Part shown: positions 53,566 through 63,942 of the stretch, one piece after another
Layout of the letters: every line of letters starts with the position of its first letter
Position numbering within the stretch: position 1 is the stretch's first letter
Source of the DNA: Amycolatopsis australiensis
GTDB taxonomy: Bacteria > Actinomycetota > Actinomycetes > Mycobacteriales > Pseudonocardiaceae
Direction of reading: 5' to 3'
Length of the DNA: 64,000 nt
Assembly (NCBI RefSeq): GCF_900119165.1
Contig: NZ_FPJG01000006.1
Location: forward strand, 3,720,001-3,784,000
Translations under genes and position numbers: made by a program
The notes under the pieces: model-generated
What the model was told of the DNA's origin: nothing
What the model saw: only the letters and a program-made list of their open reading frames with translations
The model's database searches: none

Positions 53566-55227
53566 GTGTCGATACAGCACCGCCGTCTCCCGTGGTGGCG
53601 CACCGCCGTCGTCTACCAGGTCTACCTGCGCAGCTTCGCCGACGGCAACGGCGACGGCATCGGCGACCTGGCCGGCCTGCGCTCCCGCCTGGACTACCTG
53701 GCCGACCTGGGCGTGGACGGCATCTGGCTCAACCCGTGCTACCCCTCCCCGCAGGCCGACCACGGCTACGACGTGGCCGACTACACCGGCATCGAGCCCG
53801 CCTACGGCAGCCTGGCCGAATTCGACACCGTCGTCGACGACGCCCACGCCCGCGGCATCCGGGTGCTCATGGACCTGGTGCCCAACCACTGCTCCAGCGC
53901 GCACCCCTGGTTCCAGGCGGCGCTGGCCGCCGCCCCCGGCTCACCGGAGCGCGACCGGTTCGTCTTCCGCGACGGCCGCGGCGAGCACGGAGAGCTGCCG
54001 CCGAACAACTGGCGCTCCGAGTTCGGCGGCCCCGCCTGGACCCGCGTCCCGGGCCCGGACGGCGAACCGGACCAGTGGTACCTGCACTTCTTCGACGCCG
54101 GACAGCCGGACTTCAACTGGCGCAACCCCGAAGTCCCGGCGATGTTCGAGAAGGTCCTGCGGTTCTGGTTCGATCGCGGCGTCGACGGCTTCCGCATCGA
54201 CGTCGCCCACGGCCTGTACAAGCACGCCGACCTGCCGGACTGGGAAGGCGCGCACTACAACGAATTCGCCTGGGACCAGCCCGAGGTGCACGACGTCTAC
54301 CGCAGCTGGCGCGCCATCGCGGACTCCTACGGCCCCGAACGCGACATCACGCTCGTCGGTGAGGTCTGGGTCCCGGAGGTCACCTCGCTCGCGGCCTACC
54401 TGCGAGACGACGAACTGCCGCAAGCCTTCTTCTTCGACCTGCTGCTGCAACCATGGTCGGCGACGCTGTTCCGCGCCTCGATCGACCGGGCGTTCGCCGA
54501 GATCGGCGCCACCGGCGCGACCATCACCTGGACGCTGGCCAACCACGACGTCCACCGGACCGTCACGCGCTACGGCATCGTGCGCCCCGAATCCCTGCCC
54601 GCGGAGGTGGACGCCCAGGCCGCGCGGTCGCGGCCGCGCGGCGAGGTCGACGTCGCACTGGGACAGCGCCGAGCCAGGGCGTCGACGATGCTGCTGCTCG
54701 CGCTGCCTGGCTCCCAGTTCCTCTACCAGGGCGAAGAGTTCGGCCTGCCCGAGGTGCTCGACTTCCCACCCGGACTACGCCAGGACCCGACCTGGCACCG
54801 GTCCGGCGAGGTCGACTACGGCCGCGACGGCTGCCGCGTCCCGCTGCCCTGGTCCGCCGGGGGAGCGAACTTCGGGTTCTCGCCGGCCGGAACAGCGGCC
54901 GCGCCCTGGCTGCCGCAACCCGGCTGGTTCGCCCAGCACGCGGTGGACACCCAGATCGGCGTCGAGGGCTCCACCCATTCGTTGTACCGCGCGGCCCTGC
55001 AGCTCAAGCGGACGATCTTCCCGGCGGCGGACACCGCGGTCACCTGGCTGCCCGCCCCCGGCCGTGACGACGTGCTCGCCTTCCGTCGCGGCGAGGCCAC
55101 CTGCGTCGTCGTCTTCGGCGGCGAACCGTTCACCCCGCCCGCCGAGTGGGGAACGATCCTGCTGCGCAGCGAGCCCGCCGACACCGGGGGAGAACTCCCC
55201 GGCAACTCGGCGGCGTGGCTCCGGTAA
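53566..55227 (+). CDS. GH13 alpha-glucosidase (oligo-1,6-glucosidase/trehalose-type)
   Basis: 553 aa, cytosolic. GH13 conserved regions: DLVPNHCS, GFRIDVAHGL (nucleophile Asp), LVGEVWVPE (acid/base Glu) and ANHDVHRTVTR (third Asp). The start WWRTAVVYQVYLRSFADGNG and the GIGDL loop are those of oligo-1,6-glucosidase/alpha-glucosidase subfamilies. It would split the imported maltose-, isomaltose- or trehalose-type sugar. Confidence 0.9.
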   Translation: MSIQHRRLPWWRTAVVYQVYLRSFADGNGDGIGDLAGLRSRLDYLADLGVDGIWLNPCYPSPQADHGYDVADYTGIEPAYGSLAEFDTVVDDAHARGIRVLMDLVPNHCSSAHPWFQAALAAAPGSPERDRFVFRDGRGEHGELPPNNWRSEFGGPAWTRVPGPDGEPDQWYLHFFDAGQPDFNWRNPEVPAMFEKVLRFWFDRGVDGFRIDVAHGLYKHADLPDWEGAHYNEFAWDQPEVHDVYRSWRAIADSYGPERDITLVGEVWVPEVTSLAAYLRDDELPQAFFFDLLLQPWSATLFRASIDRAFAEIGATGATITWTLANHDVHRTVTRYGIVRPESLPAEVDAQAARSRPRGEVDVALGQRRARASTMLLLALPGSQFLYQGEEFGLPEVLDFPPGLRQDPTWHRSGEVDYGRDGCRVPLPWSAGGANFGFSPAGTAAAPWLPQPGWFAQHAVDTQIGVEGSTHSLYRAALQLKRTIFPAADTAVTWLPAPGRDDVLAFRRGEATCVVVFGGEPFTPPAEWGTILLRSEPADTGGELPGNSAAWLR

Positions 55228-55237
55228 CAGCGGCGGA

Positions 55238-55278
55238 GCGGAAGGTGAACCGGCTACACCGTGCCTGTCACCTTCCGC
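55238..55278 (+). terminator. Hairpin ending the sugar operon
   Basis: GCGGAAGGTGA and TCACCTTCCGC form a perfect 11-bp stem with a 19-base loop, 10 bases after the glucosidase stop. Confidence 0.7.
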
Positions 55279-55484
55279 CCGAGCTGATTCGGTGGCCGAC
55301 AACTGAGACCTCCGTCCCGTTGCCCGGCGCGGCATTTCGTGGCCTGCGCCGGTGGCGTCGGCCCCGTCCGGCGGGTGACCTGGGGTAGGTCGCCTTCGGC
55401 GGCAGAACCCGAGGGCGAATTCGGTTTCTCGTTGCACGAACCGGAATTTCGTGCCTCACCAGACGGGCCGTTAGCTTCGCAGTC

Positions 55485-56939
55485 ATGGAATGGAGCTTTC
55501 GGACGGCCGAAGCACTTGTCGCCGCAATGCGGGACGGTGCGGTGACGTCGGTGGAACTGACCGAAGAGGCGATTGGCCGGATCGAGCGCGACGACGAGGT
55601 GGTCAACGCGATCTGCGTGCCGGACTTCGACCGGGCGCTGGCCGCCGCGCGGCGGGCCGACCAGGCGCGGGCGCGGGGTGCGGACCGGCCGCTGCTCGGG
55701 GTTCCGGTCACCGTCAAGGAGTCGTACGACGTCGCCGGGTTGCCCACCACCTGGGGCATGCCGCCGCACCGGAACCACGTTCCGGCCGAGGATGCCGTGC
55801 AGGTGGCGCGGCTCAAGGCCGCCGGCGCCGTGGTGCTCGGCAAGACCAATGTGCCCCTGGGGCTGCAGGACATCCAGACCTTCAACGACATCTACGGCAC
55901 CACCACGAATCCGTGGGATCCGGCGCGCACGCCGGGCGGATCCTCCGGCGGGTCGGCGGCGGCGCTGGCGTGCGGGTTCGGAGCGTTGTCCATCGGCTCC
56001 GACCTCGCCGGCTCGCTGCGCACCCCCGCGCACTTCTGCGGCGTCTACGCCCACAAGCCGACGCTCGGGCTGGCGGCCGTCCGCGGCATGGTCCCGCCGT
56101 CCGAGCCGGCCCTGCCCGTCGAGCCCGACCTCGCCGTCGCCGGGCCGATGGCGCGGTCCGCCCGCGATCTCTCGCTGCTGCTCGACGTCATGGCCGGGCC
56201 GGACCCGCTGACGTTCGGCGTGGCGCACCGGGTGACGCTGCCGCCCGCCCGGCACGAGCGGCTCGGCGATTTCCGGGTCCTGGTCCTCGACGAGCATCCG
56301 TGCATCCCGACCGGGGCCGCCGTGCGGGCGGGTGTGCACCGGGTGGCCGACGCGCTCGCCGACGGCGGTGCCCGCGTCGGACGGCACAGTTGCCTGCTGC
56401 CCGACCCGGCCGAAGCCGCGACGCTGTACATGCAGCTGCTGATTTCCGGTTCGGTGGCGCGGTTCCCCATCGAATCGGAGGAGGAGCTGCGCGAACGCGC
56501 CGACGAGGGCAGTCTCGACGCCGTACGGCTGCGCGCCATGGCGTTGAGCCACCGCGACTGGACGGCGGCGAACAACCGCCGCGAACTGCACCGCCACGGC
56601 TGGCGGCAGCTGTTCGCCGAATTCGACGCCGTCGTGTGCCCGATCACGCCGACGCCCGCGTTCCCGCACGACCACCACCCCAATCCGATGGAACGGCGCA
56701 TCGACATCGACGGCGCCGGTCACCCGTACTTCGACCAGCTCGTCTGGGCCGGGCTGGCGACCATGCCCGGCCTGCCGGCCACCGCCGTCCCGGCAGGCCG
56801 GTCGCCCGAGGGCCTGCCGGTCGGCGTGCAGCTCGTCGGCCCGATGTTCGAAGACCGCACCCCGCTGCGGCTGGCCGAACTGCTCGAGCCGAAGCTCGGC
56901 GGCTTCCGGGCACCTGAAGGTGGTCGTCGGCTATCGTGA
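55485..56939 (+). CDS. Amidase signature family hydrolase
   Basis: 484 aa. The Lys-Ser-Ser triad is visible: Lys about 78 in VTVKES, the cis Ser in TPGGSSGGSAAA, and the nucleophile Ser about 176 in GSDLAGSLRTPAH. Length is normal. It may hydrolyse small amides; nothing nearby shows the substrate. The following gene remnant starts five bases after its stop. Confidence 0.9.
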   Translation: MEWSFRTAEALVAAMRDGAVTSVELTEEAIGRIERDDEVVNAICVPDFDRALAAARRADQARARGADRPLLGVPVTVKESYDVAGLPTTWGMPPHRNHVPAEDAVQVARLKAAGAVVLGKTNVPLGLQDIQTFNDIYGTTTNPWDPARTPGGSSGGSAAALACGFGALSIGSDLAGSLRTPAHFCGVYAHKPTLGLAAVRGMVPPSEPALPVEPDLAVAGPMARSARDLSLLLDVMAGPDPLTFGVAHRVTLPPARHERLGDFRVLVLDEHPCIPTGAAVRAGVHRVADALADGGARVGRHSCLLPDPAEAATLYMQLLISGSVARFPIESEEELRERADEGSLDAVRLRAMALSHRDWTAANNRRELHRHGWRQLFAEFDAVVCPITPTPAFPHDHHPNPMERRIDIDGAGHPYFDQLVWAGLATMPGLPATAVPAGRSPEGLPVGVQLVGPMFEDRTPLRLAELLEPKLGGFRAPEGGRRLS

Positions 56940-56943
56940 CCGC

Positions 56944-57418
56944 GTGACTCCGCCGCCGGAGGGCGCTGTCGGCAAGGACTTCGCGGCGGCCGACGCCGAT
57001 GCGCTGGCCCTCCAATCCGCGGAACACGCGATGCGCATCGACATCGAGCGAACCGTGACCGGTCTACTGGGCGGTACCGATGTCGCCACCGCGGTTCGCG
57101 CTGCCGGGCGCCGTCGACGTCGTGGCCCGGTACGACCTCCCGCACCAGGCGAGCTGGACGAGCCCCACCCGCTACACCGCCATGCCGAGCATGCACGTGG
57201 GCTGGTCGCTGCGGTGCGCGTATGCGGCGTGGTCCGAGCTCCGGAGCACCCGTCCGCGCCTGGCGCTGCTGCCGTGGTTGTTGCCGCCGCTCATGACGGC
57301 CGACGTGCTCGCCACGGGGAACCACTACGTGGTCGACGGCGCGGGCGGTGTCACGTTGCCGGCGGTCTCCGTTCCGGCCGCGTCGGCGTGGGGCCGTCTT
57401 GCCGCACGCCGGTCATGA
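56944..57418 (+). pseudogene. PAP2-like phosphatase/inositolphosphotransferase remnant
   Basis: From GTG at 56944 one frame gives ADALALQSAEHAMRIDIERT, like the N-terminal helix region of PAP2_3 proteins. Another frame from about 57080 gives PTRYTAMPSMHVGWSLRCAY and ADVLATGNHYVVDGAGG, the two catalytic His motifs. The membrane segment between is missing, so there is both a deletion and a frameshift. Its 3' end overlaps the convergent glutamate decarboxylase stop. Confidence 0.7.
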
Positions 57419-58843
57419 CGTCGGCTGGTGCTGGGCTTGAGGGCTGTCGGCGCCGTGGCTGAAGCCGGCCGATTCCCGGCCGTGCTGGGGTTTGTCCTGG
57501 CCGCGCAGGCGGGGGAGGGCGCGCTCGAGGGCGTCGATGAGCAGGTCTCCGAGGTCGTGGCTGAAGCCGTTGCGGACGACGATCCGCAGGACGGCGAGGT
57601 CTTCGCGGTTCCGGGGGAACGTGTAGGCGGGCACGAGCCAGCCTTGTTCGCGTAGTGCCGCGGAGACGTCGAAGACGGAGTAGCCGGTTTCGTCGTCGGC
57701 GAGGGTGAAAGCGAAGACCGGCAGGTGGCTGCCGTCGGTGATGAGGCGGAACGCGCCGAGCCCGGCGATGCGGCGGGCGAGGTCGGTGGCGACGTCGCGG
57801 CAGTACTGCTGGATGCGGCGGTAGCCGTCGTGGCCGAGGCGCAGGAAGTTGTAGTACTGGGCCACGACCTGGGCGCCGGGGCGGGAGAAGTTGAGGGCGA
57901 AGGTGGGCATTTCGCCGCCGAGGTAGTTGACGCGGAAGACGAGGTCGTCGGGCAGGGCGGCGGCGTCGCGCCAGACGACCCAGCCGACGCCGGGGTAGAC
58001 GAGGCCGTACTTGTGGCCGGAGGTGTTGATCGAGGCGACCCGGGGCAGCCGGAAGTCCCATTCGAGGTCCGCGTCGCAGAAGGGGGCGATCATGGCGCCG
58101 GACGCGCCGTCGACGTGGACGGGGACGTCCCAGCCGTGCTCCTCGTGGAGCCGGTCGAGGGCGGCGCAGATCCCGGCGACGGGTTCGTAGCTGCCGTCGA
58201 AGGTGGAGCCCATGATCGCGACCACGCCGATGGTGTTTTCGTCGCAGTAGCGGACGGCTTCTTCGGCGGTGAGGTGGAACCGGTCGCCGTCCATCGGGAC
58301 CAGGCGGGCTTCGACGTCCCAGTAGTTGGCGAACTTCTCCCAGCAGACCTGGACGTTGATGCCCATGACGATGTTGGGCCGGTCGGCGGGCTGCCCGGCG
58401 GCGCGTCGGCGGTGCTGCCAGCGGCGTTTGAGGGCGAGCCCGGCGAGCATGCAGGCTTCACTCGATCCGGTGGTCGAGCAGCCGGTGGCCTCGGCGGGGT
58501 CTTCGGCGTGCCAGAGGTCGGCGAGCATGCGGACGCAGCGTTGTTCGAGATCGGCGGTGCGCGGGTACTCGTCCTTGTCGATCATGTTCTTGTCGGCGCA
58601 CTCGGCCATCAGGTCGCGGGCCTTCGGTTCCATCCAGGTGGTGACGAAGGTGGCGAGGTTGAGCCGGGCGTTGCCGTCGAGCATCAGCTCGTCGTGGACG
58701 ACCTGGTAGGCGGTGTCGTTGTCCAGTTCGCCGTCCGGGATCCGGTCGCGCGGGATGACGACGGGTTCGCGGGTGAAGACGGGGTTGACCGCGACCTCGG
58801 CGCGGCGCCGGTCCTGGCGGTGGGACGGGTGGCTGAGCGGCAT
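57413..58843 (-). CDS. gadB: Glutamate decarboxylase
   Basis: 476 aa, full length; ATG at 58843 after CCGGAGGA. PLP-dependent group II decarboxylase: TGCSTTGSSEACMLAGLALK, HVDGASGAMIAPF and the PLP lysine in SINTSGHKYGLVYPG. The His of SGHK and the bacterial GadB-like C-terminus support glutamate as substrate, giving GABA. The last about 25 residues (after ERALPRLRGQDK) are a non-conserved tail. The amidotransferase gene lies 16 bases upstream on the same strand. Confidence 0.92.
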   Translation of the reverse strand: MPLSHPSHRQDRRRAEVAVNPVFTREPVVIPRDRIPDGELDNDTAYQVVHDELMLDGNARLNLATFVTTWMEPKARDLMAECADKNMIDKDEYPRTADLEQRCVRMLADLWHAEDPAEATGCSTTGSSEACMLAGLALKRRWQHRRRAAGQPADRPNIVMGINVQVCWEKFANYWDVEARLVPMDGDRFHLTAEEAVRYCDENTIGVVAIMGSTFDGSYEPVAGICAALDRLHEEHGWDVPVHVDGASGAMIAPFCDADLEWDFRLPRVASINTSGHKYGLVYPGVGWVVWRDAAALPDDLVFRVNYLGGEMPTFALNFSRPGAQVVAQYYNFLRLGHDGYRRIQQYCRDVATDLARRIAGLGAFRLITDGSHLPVFAFTLADDETGYSVFDVSAALREQGWLVPAYTFPRNREDLAVLRIVVRNGFSHDLGDLLIDALERALPRLRGQDKPQHGRESAGFSHGADSPQAQHQPTS

Positions 58844-58859
58844 GGGTCCTCCGGGTGGG

Positions 58860-59729
58860 TTACTGGCCGTGCTGGGACGCGGCGGCGTGCGCGCCGAGGT
58901 CGTCGAGGCTGAGCGGGTGCTCCGGCGGCTGGTCGACGACGACGCGGCGGGTGGCGACCTGGTCCGGCCCGACGTGCAGCAGCTGCCCGGGTTCGAGGTT
59001 CTGCCAGCCGGGGTCCTCGTCCATGCGTTCGCTGGCGACGACGACGGCGCGGTGGTGGGCCAGCGGCCCGGAACGGGCGCGGATGCGGCCGGCGGCGCTG
59101 GCGTGCTCGAGGTGGCGGTCGCCGTGCGGGCCGCCGGGCGAGCGTTGCAGCACGAACAGGTCGTGGGTGTCCGGGTAGCGCAAGGCCCACAGCTCGGTGG
59201 CGGTGGTGAGGATGAGGTTGATCGCGTAGACCGGCAGGTGCCGCGCGGCCCAGCGGGCGGCGGCGGCGATCCCGGCGCCGACGTCGCCACCGTGGGCGTC
59301 GGTCTCCTTGGTGACGAGGGCGAAGAACCGTTCGGAGTCGGTGTCGCCCTCGACGAGGGCGCGGTAGTCGCCCAGCCGGTGCTCCAGCGCCGGGAGGTCG
59401 CCGATGACGCCGTTGTGGGCGAAGAGACGATCGTGCTGGGTGAACGGGTGGGTGTTGCGGGTTTCGAGGCCGCCGGTGGAGGCGTAGCGGATGTGGGCGA
59501 GGAAGGTGGCCGATTCGCACTGTTTGGCTTCGTAGGCGAACTTTTCGTCCTGGTAGGCCGCCAGCGGCTGCTTCGACACGTGCGGCTCGCCGTCACCGCC
59601 GAAGAAGCCGAGGCCGGTCCCGTCGGGTTCCCGGCGGCTTTGCGCGGCGAGGCTGTCGGGGGCTTCGAGCAGCCAGAAGGTGGCACGCACCCGCTCAGGC
59701 GCGGCGGACAAACCGAACAGACGACACAT
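58860..59729 (-). CDS. Class II glutamine amidotransferase
   Basis: 289 aa; ATG at 59729 after AAGGAG. N-terminal nucleophile Cys2 (MCRLFGLS), AHIRYASTGG and NTHPFTQHDRLFAHNGVIG are the YafJ/GATase_4 fold. It hydrolyses glutamine to glutamate and ammonia. Placed directly before glutamate decarboxylase on one transcript, it may feed glutamate to GABA formation or acid resistance. Confidence 0.88.
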   Translation of the reverse strand: MCRLFGLSAAPERVRATFWLLEAPDSLAAQSRREPDGTGLGFFGGDGEPHVSKQPLAAYQDEKFAYEAKQCESATFLAHIRYASTGGLETRNTHPFTQHDRLFAHNGVIGDLPALEHRLGDYRALVEGDTDSERFFALVTKETDAHGGDVGAGIAAAARWAARHLPVYAINLILTTATELWALRYPDTHDLFVLQRSPGGPHGDRHLEHASAAGRIRARSGPLAHHRAVVVASERMDEDPGWQNLEPGQLLHVGPDQVATRRVVVDQPPEHPLSLDDLGAHAAASQHGQ

Positions 59730-59852
59730 CCCGTACTCCTTCCCGCGCTGCGGATACGCCGACCGGGGCGCGCGAACCATCCGTTGTGCTGTCAAACTTT
59801 TGTGTCGGCCAAGCGTGTGGTTGACCGCTTCGGCGGCGGGTAATCCGGGCGG

Positions 59853-60104
59853 GTGAACGTGAAGGTCTTCATCCGCGAGTTCCCGGCCGTCCACCTCGCC
59901 ATCGGAGTGATCGGCAACGTCATCTTCTTCGTCGGCAGCGTGCTGTTCATCTGGCACGCGACCGAGGATGTCGCGATCTGGCTGTTCATCATCGGCTCGG
60001 CCGGGATGATGCTCGGCGCGGTCGGCCAGGCGTTCTACACGTACGAGCGGCACCGCCTCAACGGCGCGCCGGGCGAGGCCGCCGAGGCGCGGCTGCGCGG
60101 GTGA
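59853..60104 (+). CDS. Small YrhK-domain membrane protein
   Basis: 83 aa, GTG start. Two helices: VHLAIGVIGNVIFFVGSVLF and AIWLFIIGSAGMMLGAVGQA. The spacing and the F/W-rich helices match the YrhK domain family of unknown function. Confidence 0.7.
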   Translation: MNVKVFIREFPAVHLAIGVIGNVIFFVGSVLFIWHATEDVAIWLFIIGSAGMMLGAVGQAFYTYERHRLNGAPGEAAEARLRG

Positions 60105-60493
60105 CCTCGCTGCCGGCGCTGTGAACCGGCCGGACAGGGGACGCACCATCCGTCCGTCCGGATGACGTATCGGCTGCGGACAACCGATCCCGGCGGCCAA
60201 GGAACTGCGGCGTCGGCTCGCCACAGCCGGTGCGGCTGCTGACTTGGATTCGCGACAACCACCACCAACACTGCGTGCACTCCGATGGCGGCATCCTCGA
60301 CGGTGTCGTCCCCAGGACGTGTGGCAGCGAATCCTCCCGTTGGATCTTCGTGGCGGCCTGACGCGCCGACGGCCGGCTGGTGCCGCGGGCTGCCGGTCGC
60401 CCGGTGCCGGCCACAGCCGCACACGCGGGCGGTCGTGGCCGGCCCGTCGGCTACCGTGAGCCGTGTCCGTTTCGGCGAACTGGTGGGGGTCCC
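60105..60493. other. Intergenic region, no gene supported
   Basis: Open frames here are basic and without domains. It presumably holds the promoter of the STAND-like ATPase. Confidence 0.45.
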
Positions 60494-63269
60494 GTGCACC
60501 GCAGATCCGTCAGCCTGCAGGAACTCATCCGGCGGCGGCAGTCCGGCGGCTTCGTCGGCCGTCAGGAGGAGCTCGCGCAGTTCCAGGACAACCTGCGCCT
60601 GCCCGTCGACGACGTCCGGCGGCGATTCCTCTTCAGCGTCCACGGTGACGCCGGCATCGGGAAGACCTTCCTGCTGCGGCAGTTCATCCGGCTGGCCCGC
60701 GAGGCCGGCTGCCTCACCGCCTACGTCGACGAAACCGTCTACGACATTCCCGCCGCGCTCGAGGCTGTTTCCGCGGACCTCGCCCAGCAGGACGCGCACT
60801 GCAAGGAGTTCGCGAAGCGGGCCGAGACCTATCGGAAGCACCAGTACGAGCTCGATTCGGACCCCGCCGCCCCGGAGGGCCTCTCTTCCGCGCTGACGCG
60901 GTCGGCCGTGCGCATCGGGCTGCGGGCCGCCGAGGACATTCCGCTGGTCGGGCCCTTTGCGAAGGAACTGAACACCGACGCGGTCGCCGGCCAGGTCGAC
61001 CGGCTGCGGTCCTACCTCAACGGCAAGCTGCGCAACCACCACGACGTCCGGCTCATGCTGTCGCCGGTCGAGGTTCTGACGCCGCTGTTCGTCGCCGACC
61101 TCGGCGAGATCGCCGCCGAGCGGCCCGTCGTCCTCTTCTTCGACACCTACGAGCGGACCGGTGCCTTTCTCGACGCCTGGCTGCGCACGCTGCTGTCCGG
61201 CCGCTATGGGGACCTGCCGGCGAACCTGGTCCTCGTGCTCGCGGGACAGCACCCGCTGGACGTCAACGCCTGGGGCGACTACCTGGCCGTCCGGTCGGAC
61301 ATCGCGCTGGAGGTGTTCACCGAACCCGAGGCGGTGCAGCTCCTGGCCGCGCGCGGCGTGACGGACAAGGGTGTCGTCGACGTCGTCCTGGGCCTCACCG
61401 GCCGGTTGCCCGTCCTGGTCGCGATGCTCGCCGAAGCGCGGCCGGGCAACGTCGAGGAGGTCAGCGACCCGAGCGACAACGCCGTCGAGCGCTTCCTGAA
61501 GTGGGAGAGCGACTCGCGCCGGCGGGAGTCGGCCCTGCTCGGCGCCCTGCCCCGGCGCCTCGACCGGGAGACCTACGCGGCGGCGACCGGCGCGGACGAG
61601 GACTTCGCGTGGCTGCTGAGCCTGCCGTTCGTCGCCGAGCGCGCCGGGGGCTACCGCTACCACGACGTGGTCCGCAACGCGATGCTGCGCGTCCAGCGCC
61701 GTCGCTCGTCGGCGGAATGGCGCGCGCGGCACGAGAAGCTGGCGGAGCACTACCGCGTGAGCGTGGAGTCGCACGACCTCGCCGGTGCCTGGAGGGACGA
61801 ACGGTTCCAGGTGCTCGCCATCGAGGAGGCGTACCACCGGCTCTGCGCGCACCCGTCCGCCGCCCTGCCGCCGGTACTGGAGTCGCTGGTCGACACGCTC
61901 GACGAAAACCCGGAGTTCGTCCCGCGGTGGACGGCGATGATCCGCCAGGCAGGCGAGGACAGCGGGACACCGGCCCTCGCCCGGCACGGCGAAGAGCTGA
62001 CGACGTCGTACGCCGACGAGAAGCGGGGCCGGCTCGCGTTCTGCACGAGCTTGGCGGAGAACACCGCACTCGACTCCGCGCACCGCGCGCTCGCGTACGG
62101 GGAGCGCGGCGCGTTGCACCAAGGCATGAAGGAGTACGAGAAGGCGGTCGCCGACTTCACCCGGGCGCTCGAACTCGACGAAAACCTCGGCTGGGCGCGC
62201 GCGTTCCGCGGTGACACCTACCGTGACCTCAACCGGTACGACGATTCGGTCGCCGATCTGAGCCGGGTCATCGAAGCGAAACCGGACTACCGGTGGGCGA
62301 TCGGCTCCCGCGGCAGCACCTACCGGCTGATGGGGCGGTATGCCGAGGCGCTGGCGGACTTCGAGCGGGTACTGGAGCTCGATCCGGAGTTCGACTGGGC
62401 GAAGGTCAACCGCGGGATCGTGCTGCGCGTCACCGGCCGGTTCACCGAGGCGCTCACCGTGTTCGACGACGTCCTGGCGCACGGACGCGGACAACTCGTG
62501 GGTGCTCGCTCACCGTGGCGAGACCTTCCGGCTGATGGGACACCGGGACGCGGCACTCGCCGACTTCGAGCGCGCGCTCGAATCCGCGCCGGACGACGAC
62601 TTCGTGCTGGCGTCCCGTTCCCAGGTGTACCGGAACCTCGGCCGCTACGATGCCGCGTTCGGCGACTTGACCCGCGCGATCGAGCTGAACCCCGGTTACC
62701 GGTGGGCATTGCTGGAGCGGGGGAGCCTGTCACGGATCTGCGGCAGGCACGAAGAAGCCCTCGCCGACTTCGAGCGGGCTCACGTGCTCAGTCCGGAATC
62801 ACTCGACGTCGTCGTCGAGCGCGCCGAGACCTACCGGGTGATGGGACGGCACGACGACGCACTCGCGGTGTTCGCCGAACTGCTGCGGAACGATCCGGCA
62901 GACGGCTGGATCCGATACCAGGTCGGTCTCGTGCGGTGGGCCCGAGGTGACCGGGACGCCGCGGGCACGGAGTTCGCCGCGGCGCTGGAGATCGAGCGCG
63001 CGGCCGCGGAAGCGAACGCGGGCGACAGCTGGCGAGCGTTCAACGTCGCCGTCTTCCTGGCCGCGCGCGGCCGCCACGAGGAAGCGCTCGCGCAGCTCCG
63101 GACGGCGCTGGACGGCAAGCACGACGCCGACGACGTCCAGGCCGCCGTCGAAGACTTCGCCGAGCTGCACCGGGTCACCGGATGCGACGTCGACGCGGCT
63201 CTGGCGACGCTCCGCGCGGATGGCCCGTCCGGGGGCGGGGTTCCGCGGGCCCGGGTGGATGGACCATGA
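60494..63269 (+). pseudogene. STAND-like ATPase with TPR repeats, one-base frameshift
   Basis: GTG at 60494 after GGGGGT. Residues about 20-330 form a P-loop NTPase (Walker A HGDAGIGKTFLL, Walker B RPVVLFFDTYERTG), then a winged-helix-like linker. From about residue 530 a series of TPRs begins (YGERGALHQGMKEYEKAVAD, ADFTRALELDENLGWARAFR). The frame breaks near 62490: an extra G in GCGCACGGACGCGG puts the remaining TPRs (VLAHRGETFRLMGHRDAALA onward) in the next frame to 63269. The restored protein is about 925 aa. NTPase-TPR proteins act as signalling or defence switches. Confidence 0.8.
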
Positions 63270-63311
63270 TGGCGGCGACAACGCGGTGGGGCTGACCGCA
63301 AAGGATTTCGT

Positions 63312-63908
63312 GTGGTGCTGGAGTCGGTCCCTTACCGTGGTGGGCGGCCGTCGGCGGAGGTGCTGACCGGCGACGGGCTGTCGGCGGCGCTCGGGCGGGC
63401 GCAGCGCGGCGACGAGGACGCCTTCCGCGTCCTGTACCGGGCGATCCAGCCGGGGCTGTGCCGCTACCTGCGGGTTCTGGTGGGGCAGGACGCCGAGGAC
63501 GTCGCCTCCGAAGCGTGGCTGCAGATCACCCGGGACCTCGCGTCGTTCCGCGGCGACGCGGACGGCTTCCGGGCCTGGACCGCCACGATCGCCCGCCACC
63601 GGGCCCTCGACCACCTGCGGCGGCAGCGGCGCCGCCCGGTCGCCGAGGCGCCGGCCGAGTGGTTTCCCGAGCGGCCCGCGCCGGACGACACCGCCGGGGC
63701 CGCGATCGAGGCGGCGGCCACCGAGGCGGCACTGGCGCTGATCGCGACGCTCCCGCGTGACCAGGCCGAGGCGGTGGTGCTGCGCGCCGTGCTCGGGCTC
63801 GACGCCAAGGCGGCCGCGGCCGTGCTCGGGAAGCGTCCCGGCGCCGTCCGCACCGCCGCCTACCGGGGACTTCGCACGCTCGCCGACCGGCTCGGCGGGC
63901 AGGTGTGA
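63312..63908 (+). CDS. ECF-type RNA polymerase sigma factor
   Basis: 198 aa, GTG start. Region 2 (DEDAFRVLYRAIQPGLCRYL, EDVASEAWLQITRDL, FRAWTATIARHRALDHLRRQ) and region 4 (LPRDQAEAVVLRAVLGLDAK, AVLGKRPGAVRTAAYRGLRT). Followed 34 bases later by a small gene start that is probably its anti-sigma factor. Confidence 0.9.
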   Translation: MVLESVPYRGGRPSAEVLTGDGLSAALGRAQRGDEDAFRVLYRAIQPGLCRYLRVLVGQDAEDVASEAWLQITRDLASFRGDADGFRAWTATIARHRALDHLRRQRRRPVAEAPAEWFPERPAPDDTAGAAIEAAATEAALALIATLPRDQAEAVVLRAVLGLDAKAAAAVLGKRPGAVRTAAYRGLRTLADRLGGQV

Positions 63909-63942
63909 CACTTTCGGGGGGCGCGACGCTGAGGGGTGTGTG

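Noticed and set aside
52757..55306. 849-codon plus-strand frame over the permease and glucosidase genes
   Set aside because: Alternative frame of two well-supported genes; Pro/Arg/Thr-rich with no domain.
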